NCBI GenBank assembly: GCA_014729705.1
Contig: WJJK01000074.1
Coordinates: 1 to 11,798, forward strand
Origin: Candidatus Altarchaeales archaeon
GTDB taxonomy: Archaea; Altiarchaeota; Altiarchaeia; IMC4; SCGC-AAA252-I15
Reading direction: 5' to 3'
DNA length: 11,798 bases
The notes under the pieces were generated by a model that was not told where the DNA came from, did no database searches, and saw only the letters and a program-made list of their open reading frames with translations. Below, piece by piece: positions 1-7,027 of the stretch. Each line of letters begins with the position of its first letter. The first letter of the stretch is position 1. Both the position numbers and the translations under genes were made by a program.

Positions 1-24
1 AAGGTAGTCCCGTAGGACCTACTT
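1..24 (-). terminator. Hairpin with UNCG-type loop just after nrdJ, possible terminator
   Basis: Read on the minus strand, the nrdJ stop codon sits in the left arm of an imperfect inverted repeat. About seven base pairs can form, with one bulged G, around the loop UACG closed by C-G (loop at 11-14). C(UACG)G belongs to the UNCG class of very stable RNA tetraloops. Only a few bases after the stem are in the window, ending in CCTT, so the U-tract that would confirm an intrinsic terminator cannot be judged. It could instead be an RNA-end stabiliser or an mRNA processing site. The structure is seen in the sequence; the function is inferred. Confidence 0.35.
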
Positions 25-1992
25 TATTTCACAAGTATCCCCGTCACAAAACTTATCCACGACACGATCCTCTTCGTCTACGGGGTTCAACCTAACCTTC
101 TTTAGTTTACTATGCAATTTCTTATACTCGGACTCAGTAATTTCCTCATAAGGAGCCTGTTCGTACTGATGATCAGTCAAGGGCAAGAAACTCACAGATT
201 TTAATCTGCTTTCGTACATGGACAAAGCGCGGGGCAAATCTTGAGACTCCTCCGGTTTTATAGTGATGGTAACCGAAACTTGATTGTCCGCCCAATAAGC
301 CTGTATCTGGGCCGCTAATTCGAATTGTTCCCACATAGAAACCTCAGATTTACGACGATCAAAGTGATCTTCATGAACAGGGAAACTTACGATCATAGTA
401 TAATCAGGTTGCATTTTGTCAGGCTCAACAGGATAACCTGCTTCTTTCATAATACCCCAAAGAGGACTATTACTACCTACACGAACTCTTCGTATATAGT
501 ATTCTGAGTGAGGGAAATGTATACCTGGAGTTACACCCGGCAAAAGGCTCACAGTGCCGCTGGGCTTAACAGAAGTAACCTTAATGGATTCAGGAACACA
601 GAGCCAATCAGAGTATATTTTGTCCCAATGACGGACTTCCTTATATCCTAAATCACACCAACGAAGATGCTCACGGAGACCTACACGATTAATGTTCTCC
701 ACTATACCAGTCTGGCTCAGCCCTATTCTTCTGTTTCGCAACATAACCGCATTTGTTCGGGGGTCATGAGTAGGCAACAAAGTAACTGTTTTGGCATACA
801 TATATGCATACTTAAGGGTCGTCTTATAATCTTCCAGATCTTCATGCCTGCTAGGAAAGGATTCTACTAAATTACAAAGTTCCCAACTTTCTAAACTTTG
901 TTCCGAACAGGGATTACATCCAGAAATCCTATAATCTACCCAATTAGGCGGATCTATCATACGCCCATAGGCCTGGGCATTTTCCAACCAGAAATAACCA
1001 GGTTCCCCATTAATAGCAGTCTGGGTAGCAATATTGGTATAGTCCGCACCTACAGCAGCGACCACGCTATTGTTGGAGGCCCATCTTGCTAAATCATTAT
1101 TTTTCAAGTTCTCTAGATCCTTTAGGTGCAAAAATTCTTCGTCTTGCATATCCCCAAAAGCAATCTCGGCGGTACGTCTAATACCCCCAGCAACTACGGC
1201 CGCGCCCGCAAAATTCATCAGATCTACAATCAAGGGGGTGTCTACCGGAGCCTCTTCGGCAACATATTTATCCAGAATTCTTAACGTGCGATCTATTAAT
1301 TCTTTAAGGGGCTTATACCCCGGAGCAATACCCCCAAAACCTTTAATAGGCGAGCCAGGTTCTCGAATTTGGGAATAATCTATATCCGAAGGCAAAGAGT
1401 CCCTGCCTACATAAGAATCCAGTACCCGTTGAAATAAGGCAACCCAGCCTTCCCTTGAGTCTTCAACCACATGAACGTCTTTAGTCCTCTTAGGTTTCTT
1501 TAGGAAAACTTCTTTTTCAGCACCCTTGGTATCAAACCCAACGCCCACGCCGTACATGCTCATATCCATCAACCAAACGAAAGGTGCCGAAAAATCAGCA
1601 TCTAATTCGGCAGTCCCGACGAAGCCGCAGTTATTCAAGGCGCTTCCGCCCTTATCGAATATAAATTCACTGCCCATCGCCCACAAACCGCGTCCCGGGG
1701 GAAGAAATTTGAAATCCCACATACGCTTAAACATTTCTTGGGCACTCTTCTGGGCCTTCCTATTACTCCAAGGAAGATTAAGACTCATGCAATGTTTCTT
1801 CTGGATTAAGAAGCAGCCTTCCACCACTCGCTGACAAGTTTGCCAAAATTCTTCAGTTTTATTCTTGGATAGAGGTCTAGAATAAGTTCGCTTGTAAGTA
1901 AAATAACCTAAGGGTCCCCATTTCGGCTGCTTACCCTTATATTTGCTTAAAAAATTATCACTCAGAGAAAAAGATATACCATCCCGTTCCAC
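19..1992 (-). CDS. nrdJ: Adenosylcobalamin-dependent ribonucleoside-triphosphate reductase (class II, NrdJ)
   Basis: This enzyme reduces NTPs to dNTPs in the cytoplasm using coenzyme B12 to generate a thiyl radical, supplying precursors for DNA synthesis. Counting from the TTG at 1995, residues 98-108 carry the LPPGRGLWAMG signature. C123 (NNCG) and C374 match the redox cysteine pair, and N361-P-C-S-E-Q holds the radical cysteine C363 and catalytic E365. VKPSGT lies at 476-481. The tail has C650 and C655 (C-x4-C), the pair that shuttles electrons from thioredoxin. At about 658 residues it is somewhat shorter than the roughly 740-residue Lactobacillus enzyme, but every catalytic residue I can place is present and there is no intein. 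A perfect AAGGAGGT (1999-2006) lies 6 bases before the GTG at 1990-1992 and only 3 before the TTG at 1993-1995, so I chose GTG. It is the last gene visible in the operon, 34 bases after the DUF192 gene. Such reductases are common in phages; function depends on B12 in the host. Confidence 0.95.
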   Translation of the reverse strand: MERDGISFSLSDNFLSKYKGKQPKWGPLGYFTYKRTYSRPLSKNKTEEFWQTCQRVVEGCFLIQKKHCMSLNLPWSNRKAQKSAQEMFKRMWDFKFLPPGRGLWAMGSEFIFDKGGSALNNCGFVGTAELDADFSAPFVWLMDMSMYGVGVGFDTKGAEKEVFLKKPKRTKDVHVVEDSREGWVALFQRVLDSYVGRDSLPSDIDYSQIREPGSPIKGFGGIAPGYKPLKELIDRTLRILDKYVAEEAPVDTPLIVDLMNFAGAAVVAGGIRRTAEIAFGDMQDEEFLHLKDLENLKNNDLARWASNNSVVAAVGADYTNIATQTAINGEPGYFWLENAQAYGRMIDPPNWVDYRISGCNPCSEQSLESWELCNLVESFPSRHEDLEDYKTTLKYAYMYAKTVTLLPTHDPRTNAVMLRNRRIGLSQTGIVENINRVGLREHLRWCDLGYKEVRHWDKIYSDWLCVPESIKVTSVKPSGTVSLLPGVTPGIHFPHSEYYIRRVRVGSNSPLWGIMKEAGYPVEPDKMQPDYTMIVSFPVHEDHFDRRKSEVSMWEQFELAAQIQAYWADNQVSVTITIKPEESQDLPRALSMYESRLKSVSFLPLTDHQYEQAPYEEITESEYKKLHSKLKKVRLNPVDEEDRVVDKFCDGDTCEIK

Positions 1993-1998
1993 CAACGG

Positions 1999-2006
1999 AC
2001 CTCCTT
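1999..2006 (-). promoter_or_regulatory. Ribosome binding site of nrdJ
   Basis: The minus strand reads AAGGAGGT, a full match to the anti-Shine-Dalgarno sequence. Its spacing, 6 bases to GTG and 3 to TTG, favours GTG at 1992 as the start. Confidence 0.8.
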
Positions 2007-2026
2007 CACATACGTTTTAGTTTAAC

Positions 2027-2395
2027 TTATAGATTAGAAATTGTATCGCCTACACGAATATTATTTTTCTCAAAAAAACCAAAAGGTACTTCTAATGCAA
2101 ATCTTACCTTGTTTGAAGATCCTTGTGTAAACCCATTGGCCGGATCTAAAGTTTTGATTTCTGTAATCTCTCCGTCGTCTGAAATAAAAGCGACTTCCAG
2201 AGGAAATAAACAACCTTTGGGGGTCATGATGATTTCCATATTTAATCCGAAATCAAATAGCATCCCGTCGTAAGGTTCTAAACTGGCGACTCCTTTTAGG
2301 CCTTTCATCAAATCAAGTGGATTTTCTGCGCATGAAACATTGAGTTCTGTATCGTTAATCCGTATTGTCTTACCTTCTGGTAGCTCGGGCATCAA
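2027..2395 (-). CDS. DUF192 family protein
   Basis: The 122-residue protein matches the DUF192 pattern (small beta-rich domain, molecular function unknown). MKGLKG near residues 30-35 corresponds to the family's GLM segment. D43-G-M-L-F-D-F follows, then a hydrophobic PLEVAF strand at about 65-70, DDGEI at 73-77, and a C-terminal LEVPFG...GD segment. The usual FWMKNT motif is altered here (IIMTPKG), so the putative active surface differs from standard members. Many bacterial members carry a signal peptide; this one has none and should be cytoplasmic. Two starts are possible, TTG at 2393-2395 and ATG at 2390-2392. GGAGG at 2403-2407 is 7 bases from the TTG and 10 from the ATG, so the TTG is slightly favoured. 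The gene overlaps the end of the preceding gene by about 25 bases, suggesting translational coupling. Its role in a replication operon is unknown. Confidence 0.85.
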   Translation of the reverse strand: MMPELPEGKTIRINDTELNVSCAENPLDLMKGLKGVASLEPYDGMLFDFGLNMEIIMTPKGCLFPLEVAFISDDGEITEIKTLDPANGFTQGSSNKVRFALEVPFGFFEKNNIRVGDTISNL

Positions 2396-2867
2396 TCTGT
2401 TTCCTCCGGTTGATGTATCTTTCCATGTCTCGCTTAGTTAATCTAATGTCAATACTTACCTCGTTCAAACCATCCACGATTTGCGGGAAGTTGTCTGCTA
2501 ACTCCTCGTAAAGTAATGTATTTAGATTATCGTAGGCTTTCCTGCCTACATCAATGTAGTAGCCCAAATCATAGGCCACAGAACGGGACTTGACTTCCAA
2601 ACTATCAGGAAAAATACCCGAAACAAACAGTGCCAAATCCCCTGTAATGCGCAAATACTCACGCTTGATCAGACCCTCGGAGTCTAATCCTTTTCTCAAT
2701 AAATCGTTCAAATGTAGAGAGCGAGGATTTGCGTGAGGAGCATTAGAAAAGGTACAAAGAACCTCAACTACATATCCCTCGACCGGAGGACTTATAAATC
2801 TGTCCTCCATAGCAGATCCTACCAAATCTCTGAAAGTCGCTTCTAAAGTATCTGTCAGTATAGCCAG
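2370..2867 (-). CDS. Uncharacterised protein, probable CTG start
   Basis: I do not recognise a named family. From the CTG at 2865-2867 the product is 165 residues, soluble, with no signal peptide or membrane segment. It looks helix-rich, with a central ITGDLALFVSGIFPD segment, a YYIDVGRKAYDNL segment, an acidic LYEELADNF stretch and a basic C-terminus (KRDMERYINRRKQ, then ARATRR). The start is unusual. The first conventional candidates are TTG at 2823-2825 and ATG at 2808-2810, and neither has a good ribosome binding site (the ATG has a weak AGGA). The frame is open further upstream and reads as ordinary protein. An excellent AGGAGGTGAT sits 9-10 bases before the CTG, overlapping the polymerase stop codon. 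I infer initiation at CTG; the ATG at 2810 (146 residues) is the alternative. The gene lies between the polymerase and DUF192 genes, so a role in nucleotide or DNA metabolism is possible but not shown. Confidence 0.7.
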   Translation of the reverse strand: MAILTDTLEATFRDLVGSAMEDRFISPPVEGYVVEVLCTFSNAPHANPRSLHLNDLLRKGLDSEGLIKREYLRITGDLALFVSGIFPDSLEVKSRSVAYDLGYYIDVGRKAYDNLNTLLYEELADNFPQIVDGLNEVSIDIRLTKRDMERYINRRKQIDARATRR

Positions 2868-2873
2868 GGCTAA

Positions 2874-2883
2874 ATCACCTCCT
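2874..2883 (-). promoter_or_regulatory. Strong ribosome binding site overlapping the polymerase stop codon
   Basis: The minus strand reads AGGAGGTGAT, a near-perfect anti-16S match. It directly overlaps the TAG that ends the polymerase gene (2882-2884). No ATG, and no GTG or TTG that opens a long frame, lies at a normal distance; the in-frame CTG at 2867 does. This decides the proposed start of the next gene. Confidence 0.7.
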
Positions 2884-5800
2884 ACTTTGTCCAGTGATCA
2901 GCAATCGTAACGGAAACCTCATCGTCCTTTCCAACTGGAACGGTTTTGACGAAGCGATGGAATGCCTGGCGCATCACCTCCGCCTTTATCTTAGCAACAA
3001 CCTCAGCCTTATCCTCAGGAACTTCTGATACAATCTCGTCATGGACGGTGAAAAGAAGCTTGCTGTGTCCAAGGTTGTCATACTCTCGCTGAAGTCTATT
3101 CAAGGCCTCCTTGGTAATGTCTGCATTGGTGCCCTGAATAACAGCATTGTTTCCGGCTCTCCTTACAGAGTTCTTGGACTTACGGAAAAGATACTCATCT
3201 TCCGGATCGGCAAGATGATAGTACCTCTTCCTACCAAGAATAGTCTTACTATAACGCAGAGCAATGGACTCATGTCCATTTTTATCTAACCAACGCTTGA
3301 TCCCATAGTAGGTGCTAAAGTAATCGTTAAGGATACCTTCAGCTTCTTCCGTTGAGATCTTGAAGCGTTCAGCCAGAGACCACGCACTCAGACCATAAGC
3401 AATACCAAAGTTGATCACCTTGGTCTTGCTTCTGAAATCCGAAACCTTGTGGTATATAGATAAGTCATTTTCACCAAATAAATCAAGTAGATTATTGTCT
3501 GGATGGTCTTCCTTCTTTACTTTCTTGAAGATCTCCAGTTCTTTATCGGAGAAACCAAAGACCTGCTGGGCAGTAATAATGTGAAGATCGCCCCCACTCT
3601 CAAAAATCTCGATAAATCTTCTATCTTGAGATACCTCAGCGAGAATGCGCAGCTCACAGTTATGAACAAAAACCCCTCCTACAGAGAAGGCATGTTGTTC
3701 TGGAACAGTGAGATCAGCTACTTCTTTTTCTCCCACCGTTTCAACCTTTACGGGCGCAGAATAAGCTTTGTGTTCCCATCCTATTACGGGGGGAATAGAA
3801 GGGTATCTGGTAAACAACTCATGCAGCTTGCTTCGGGTATAATCTCTAAGCTTACCTTGAGAAGAGTTGTAATAGTTCATAAAGAATTCACGGCGTATTG
3901 AGTGCCAGTTAGCTTCTTTCTTAGCCATCTCCTGCAAAGTCTTTATCGCTTCTTCAGACAGGACAACATAATCAGAGGTTGATCTGTACCTGCAGACTTT
4001 TCTATTAGCTAAAATTTCCTTCTTGATTTGGCTAATGAAACCGACTTCCCTTTCAAACAAGTCTAAATTAAAACTATCACAAATGCTAACACGATACTGA
4101 ACGCCTGAATAATCTTTCCCTCCCAAAGTGGTTTTCTCGTAGTAGGAACTACGCTTGGAAAAGATTCCCAAACCCAGAAGTAGTAACTGTACCTGTCTGG
4201 ACAACTTTTCTGACCGTGTAGAAAATGCCACTACGTTATTTTTCTCTGTCCCAATAAACCAACCATCCGCCTCGAAAAGCCCTCTAAGATAAGACTGTAT
4301 TCCCCAACGACCGGACTGAAGAACTAGAGAAGGAACTTCTTTTTCGGAAGCTTTAGCAGGGGAGCATCCCCACCGCCTAAACTCCTCTTTTATTTTTTTA
4401 CCAATCAAATCCCAGGAGGAAGTACCGTCATGATCTTTGAGGTCTTTTTTAAAACAACTCTGGGCAATTTGATCAAGATAAAAGTAGACATCTTGATATT
4501 TATCTTCACCCTTGGCAAATTGAACGCCTCCAGAACAGAAAGAACCGTCCCCCGTCCAGTATCCCAGCATTTCGCAAAACAAAGCGTCCCGGCGCTTTAG
4601 TTGGGGGTTATACCACAACCAATCCCTAGATAATACTAATCGATGATGGCTGGAAATATTGCCGGCTTCTACCCACCCATGGTCTGTGAGAAGTCTGTGG
4701 TCACGGGTGGATGAAACAGTAAATCCATCCACAGTGGTTATTTTTATAGTTTCTTTCCGTCCCTTGGGGAGATAAGCAGAGATAGGAGTAGTTCCCAGCT
4801 CATTCATAGAAGGAACTTGAATCTCACTACTAAAACACTCCCCCATGGGACTAATGCCATACTGAGTGCATACGAGCTCATCAACTGGAATGCACTGCGA
4901 GTAATCCGCCGTAAGTATCTTGTTTCCTGGGGCTGCTCGGAAACACTCACGGAACGATACCGTAACCTCTCCCTCATCTTTATCTTGAGGAATATTCTGA
5001 ATGTTAGGCTTTTCTGAACTTAACCTTCCTGTATGAGTTCCCAACTGCAGCAAGGTAAAGTGGAGCCTATTTGTGTTTCTATTTATTCTTCGGAGAATGG
5101 CTTCTCCGTAAGTAGAGATTAACTTATCATAACCTCGCCATTCCAACAAAGAATTGGCAAGATCATGGTCTATCTTCTTAAGAGTCTTTTCTTCTGTGTT
5201 TTCAATCTCGTAACCCAGATTATGAAAAGCATCTAAAATCTGCTCTTTGCTACCGATGTTCACAGTGCTGGTGCCGAAAAGAGTGTTCTGATCCTGAAAA
5301 GGCTCGAGGATTTCAGAGATCCGCGACGCAATCTGGTCTTTGTACTGGGCACAATCAGCGATGATCTTTCGCCAATGCTCCTTATCAATACAGACGCCGT
5401 TGATTTCCATTTCCGAAACAGCCCGGAGGAACTCAAACTCCAGAACAGCAGTATCTATAAGCCCTTCATTTTCCAACTGCTGGCTTAAGAGATCGCAAAG
5501 AGGGTGTAGAACTAAAACGTCGTCTGCAGCATAGGCCAGCTGCTTATCAGTAAACTCCCTGTCATACTGCCTATCGGAGAAAGAACTTCGTACCGACTTA
5601 TCCAGGGAAATACTCAAAAAGTGCTCGGTTAAATAGTTCAGCCCTTTATAGGGAAATTGCTTCTTGTTCTTATTAGCCAGACCATTTGCAACCAACTTCC
5701 CAGTAGCCGCTTCCCGCACAAGGCCGGAGTTTAGAAGCCGATATGCCAGCATTGTATCGAACATGTTATCTAACTGAATACCTAACTCACAGCGAGTTGC

Positions 5801-6079
5801 CTGGTAGTCGAACTTTAGGTTATGTCCGATTTTAAGAATGTTGGGATCTTCTAAAATGCCCTGCAGCAGCATGGGATCCATTTTCCGCGGATCAAAGAGA
5901 TAGGCTACCTCCTCAGTCCCGAGCTGCATCAACAGAAGTCTGTCTTCTCCGCCGATGATGTTAAGTCCCGTCGTCTCGACGTCGTATCCAAGGCGGTTAA
6001 ATCCAGAGAGATGATCTATCACCTCTGTAGCATGGACATCGTCCTTGATGTAAACGTATTTCCTGCTACCGCTAATCAC
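2882..6079 (-). CDS. polA: DNA polymerase I (family A) with 3'-5' exonuclease, interrupted by an intein
   Basis: The 1065-residue precursor holds a 412-residue intein, so the spliced polymerase is 653 residues. The N-terminal part (about 1-200) is a DEDDy proofreading exonuclease: D33 and E35 in YDVETTG, D91 after HNLKF, and Y183/D187 in YAADD. No 5' nuclease domain is present, as is common for phage replicases. Polymerase motifs are TGRLSS (350-355), NIQNIP (359-364) and motif A DYSQ (392-395), continuing after the intein as CELR. The O helix has R883, K887 and F891 in KVINFGIAYG, and motif C is VHDE (1012-1015). Phenylalanine at the O-helix position corresponds to E. coli F762. All catalytic residues are present. 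The start is GTG at 6077-6079, with AAAGG 7 bases upstream, in a GTGA overlap with the stop of the preceding SDR gene. Motif A is normally DYSQIELR; here the isoleucine is cysteine, as the intein's splicing chemistry requires. Confidence 0.96.
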   Translation of the reverse strand: MISGSRKYVYIKDDVHATEVIDHLSGFNRLGYDVETTGLNIIGGEDRLLLMQLGTEEVAYLFDPRKMDPMLLQGILEDPNILKIGHNLKFDYQATRCELGIQLDNMFDTMLAYRLLNSGLVREAATGKLVANGLANKNKKQFPYKGLNYLTEHFLSISLDKSVRSSFSDRQYDREFTDKQLAYAADDVLVLHPLCDLLSQQLENEGLIDTAVLEFEFLRAVSEMEINGVCIDKEHWRKIIADCAQYKDQIASRISEILEPFQDQNTLFGTSTVNIGSKEQILDAFHNLGYEIENTEEKTLKKIDHDLANSLLEWRGYDKLISTYGEAILRRINRNTNRLHFTLLQLGTHTGRLSSEKPNIQNIPQDKDEGEVTVSFRECFRAAPGNKILTADYSQCIPVDELVCTQYGISPMGECFSSEIQVPSMNELGTTPISAYLPKGRKETIKITTVDGFTVSSTRDHRLLTDHGWVEAGNISSHHRLVLSRDWLWYNPQLKRRDALFCEMLGYWTGDGSFCSGGVQFAKGEDKYQDVYFYLDQIAQSCFKKDLKDHDGTSSWDLIGKKIKEEFRRWGCSPAKASEKEVPSLVLQSGRWGIQSYLRGLFEADGWFIGTEKNNVVAFSTRSEKLSRQVQLLLLGLGIFSKRSSYYEKTTLGGKDYSGVQYRVSICDSFNLDLFEREVGFISQIKKEILANRKVCRYRSTSDYVVLSEEAIKTLQEMAKKEANWHSIRREFFMNYYNSSQGKLRDYTRSKLHELFTRYPSIPPVIGWEHKAYSAPVKVETVGEKEVADLTVPEQHAFSVGGVFVHNCELRILAEVSQDRRFIEIFESGGDLHIITAQQVFGFSDKELEIFKKVKKEDHPDNNLLDLFGENDLSIYHKVSDFRSKTKVINFGIAYGLSAWSLAERFKISTEEAEGILNDYFSTYYGIKRWLDKNGHESIALRYSKTILGRKRYYHLADPEDEYLFRKSKNSVRRAGNNAVIQGTNADITKEALNRLQREYDNLGHSKLLFTVHDEIVSEVPEDKAEVVAKIKAEVMRQAFHRFVKTVPVGKDDEVSVTIADHWTK
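3659..4894 (-). mobile_element. Intein with LAGLIDADG homing endonuclease in polA motif A
   Basis: This is an in-frame protein-splicing element of 412 residues (precursor residues 396-807). It starts at C396 immediately after DYSQ and ends with H806-N807 before C808 of the extein. Splicing block A begins CIPVDELV. Block B is TRDH (458-461), with the T-x-x-H signature. Block F and G read VADLTVPEQHAF and VFVHN. Between them lies a two-motif LAGLIDADG endonuclease: LGYWTGDGS (505-513, acidic D511) and LRGLFEADGW (598-607, acidic D605), followed by the usual STRS...LLLGLGI segment (619-639). All nucleophiles and both acidic endonuclease residues are intact, so it looks competent for both splicing and homing. 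It is not split and has no frameshift. The insertion point lies inside the most conserved catalytic motif of the host protein, typical of inteins, because homing needs an invariant DNA target and imprecise loss kills the host protein. Confidence 0.95.
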
Positions 6080-6984
6080 TTCAAAGCCTTTCTTCTCTTC
6101 TTGACCATTTTCCCTAACTCTTCTTGGAAGCTCGTTTCACACTCAAAATCCAACAAATCCTTGGCCCGGGACGGATCAGCAACAGAACTAACCACACGTA
6201 CCAAATCCCAGTCGCGGAAAACCAAATCTCCCTGGTACTTGGTGGTAGTTTTTATCTGATTAGCCAGGTCCTTGATAGCAACCCCTTCTCCAGTACCAAT
6301 ATCTACCCTCCCCAGTGGTTCTTCTCCCTCATACTTAATCGCTAACTCAAAAGCCCTGGCCGCATCAGAAACATGAACAAAATCTCGCTCTTTGTTCACG
6401 TTGAACAGAGCGATGTCCTGTCCCAAAAGCATCGTGTCCACAAGAAAGTTGACCATACTGGTTGACGTATGGGACTTGCTGAGACCGTAGATCTCAGACA
6501 GACGCAGGGAAACAGGGTCTATACCCATAAGGGGAGCGATCAGATGAAGAAGATCCTCACAGGCACGTTTGGAGATCCCATAGTGAGAGACGGGCTTTTT
6601 CGCAGATTCGCAGGAGGCAAAAACAATACGGGAGGGCTTCTTTTTTACCACGCTGCAGGCATCCAGGACGTTGGCCATACCTACATAGTTGGTCTCGGCA
6701 CAGGCCCGGAAGTTATCCACGCTTTCAGGACGGGTAATGTGTGCCGCTAAATGTACCACCACGTCTGGCTTATCGCGATCTATGACCCGAAAGATATCGT
6801 AGTAGTTCCGGACATTTCCTACCACTGCGTTGTGGACGTTCTTCCTCTTGGGAAGGTTCCGGACCATAGAAGAGCCGTGGAGAAAGCTGTCCAGGATGAA
6901 AATCTCGTTGCTTCGATTCTTAGCCAGACGAGCTACGAGCTCATTTCCCAGGAAGCCGGCACCGCCGGTTATCAAAATCCTCAA
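6076..6984 (-). CDS. Extended SDR NAD(P)-dependent nucleotide-sugar epimerase/dehydratase
   Basis: The product is a 302-residue Rossmann-fold enzyme of the extended short-chain dehydrogenase/reductase type that converts nucleotide sugars, most likely an epimerase or dehydratase; the exact sugar cannot be told. The N-terminus has GGAGFLG (residues 7-13), the NAD(P)-binding loop. VVHLAA lies at 76-81, Y135-x3-K139 is the catalytic pair with S124 a likely third member, and RDFVHVSDAA at 200-209 is the family's C-terminal substrate-domain motif. The spacing from S124 to Y135 is only 11 residues; relatives, including the second SDR in this window, have about 24-26, so a substrate loop is shortened. 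The TTG start at 6982-6984 is supported by GGGAGGT 6 bases upstream (6991-6997). It ends in a GTGA overlap with polA and follows a GT2 gene after a 43-base gap, the largest untranslated gap in the window. Confidence 0.88.
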   Translation of the reverse strand: MRILITGGAGFLGNELVARLAKNRSNEIFILDSFLHGSSMVRNLPKRKNVHNAVVGNVRNYYDIFRVIDRDKPDVVVHLAAHITRPESVDNFRACAETNYVGMANVLDACSVVKKKPSRIVFASCESAKKPVSHYGISKRACEDLLHLIAPLMGIDPVSLRLSEIYGLSKSHTSTSMVNFLVDTMLLGQDIALFNVNKERDFVHVSDAARAFELAIKYEGEEPLGRVDIGTGEGVAIKDLANQIKTTTKYQGDLVFRDWDLVRVVSSVADPSRAKDLLDFECETSFQEELGKMVKKRRKALK

Positions 6985-6990
6985 AGTCTA

Positions 6991-6997
6991 ACCTCCC
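6991..6997 (-). promoter_or_regulatory. Ribosome binding site supporting a TTG start
   Basis: GGGAGGT on the minus strand, 6 bases before TTG at 6982-6984. The Rossmann motif begins at the normal distance from this codon, so TTG is the likely start of the SDR gene. Confidence 0.75.
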
Positions 6998-6998
6998 A

Positions 6999-7027
6999 AT
7001 AATAAGTAAAATGCGAGTGAAAATCAA
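6999..7027 (-). promoter_or_regulatory. Sigma-70-like promoter candidate (weak)
   Basis: In the only notable intergenic gap, the minus strand has TTGATT (7022-7027), 17 bases, then TATTAT (6999-7004), matching the sigma-70 boxes at 4 of 6 and 5 of 6 positions with ideal spacing. A start 6-7 bases downstream would fall within the ribosome binding site, giving an almost leaderless transcript. That counts against it, and AT-rich gaps produce such matches by chance. Confidence 0.2.

Noticed and set aside
3503..3901. A 132-codon plus-strand frame opposite polA and its intein
   Set aside because: It is antisense to strongly supported coding sequence and its translation has no motif.
3659..4894. 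A group I intron as the explanation for the polA interruption
   Set aside because: The frame stays open throughout and the boundaries carry protein-splicing residues, so it is an intein translated with the polymerase.
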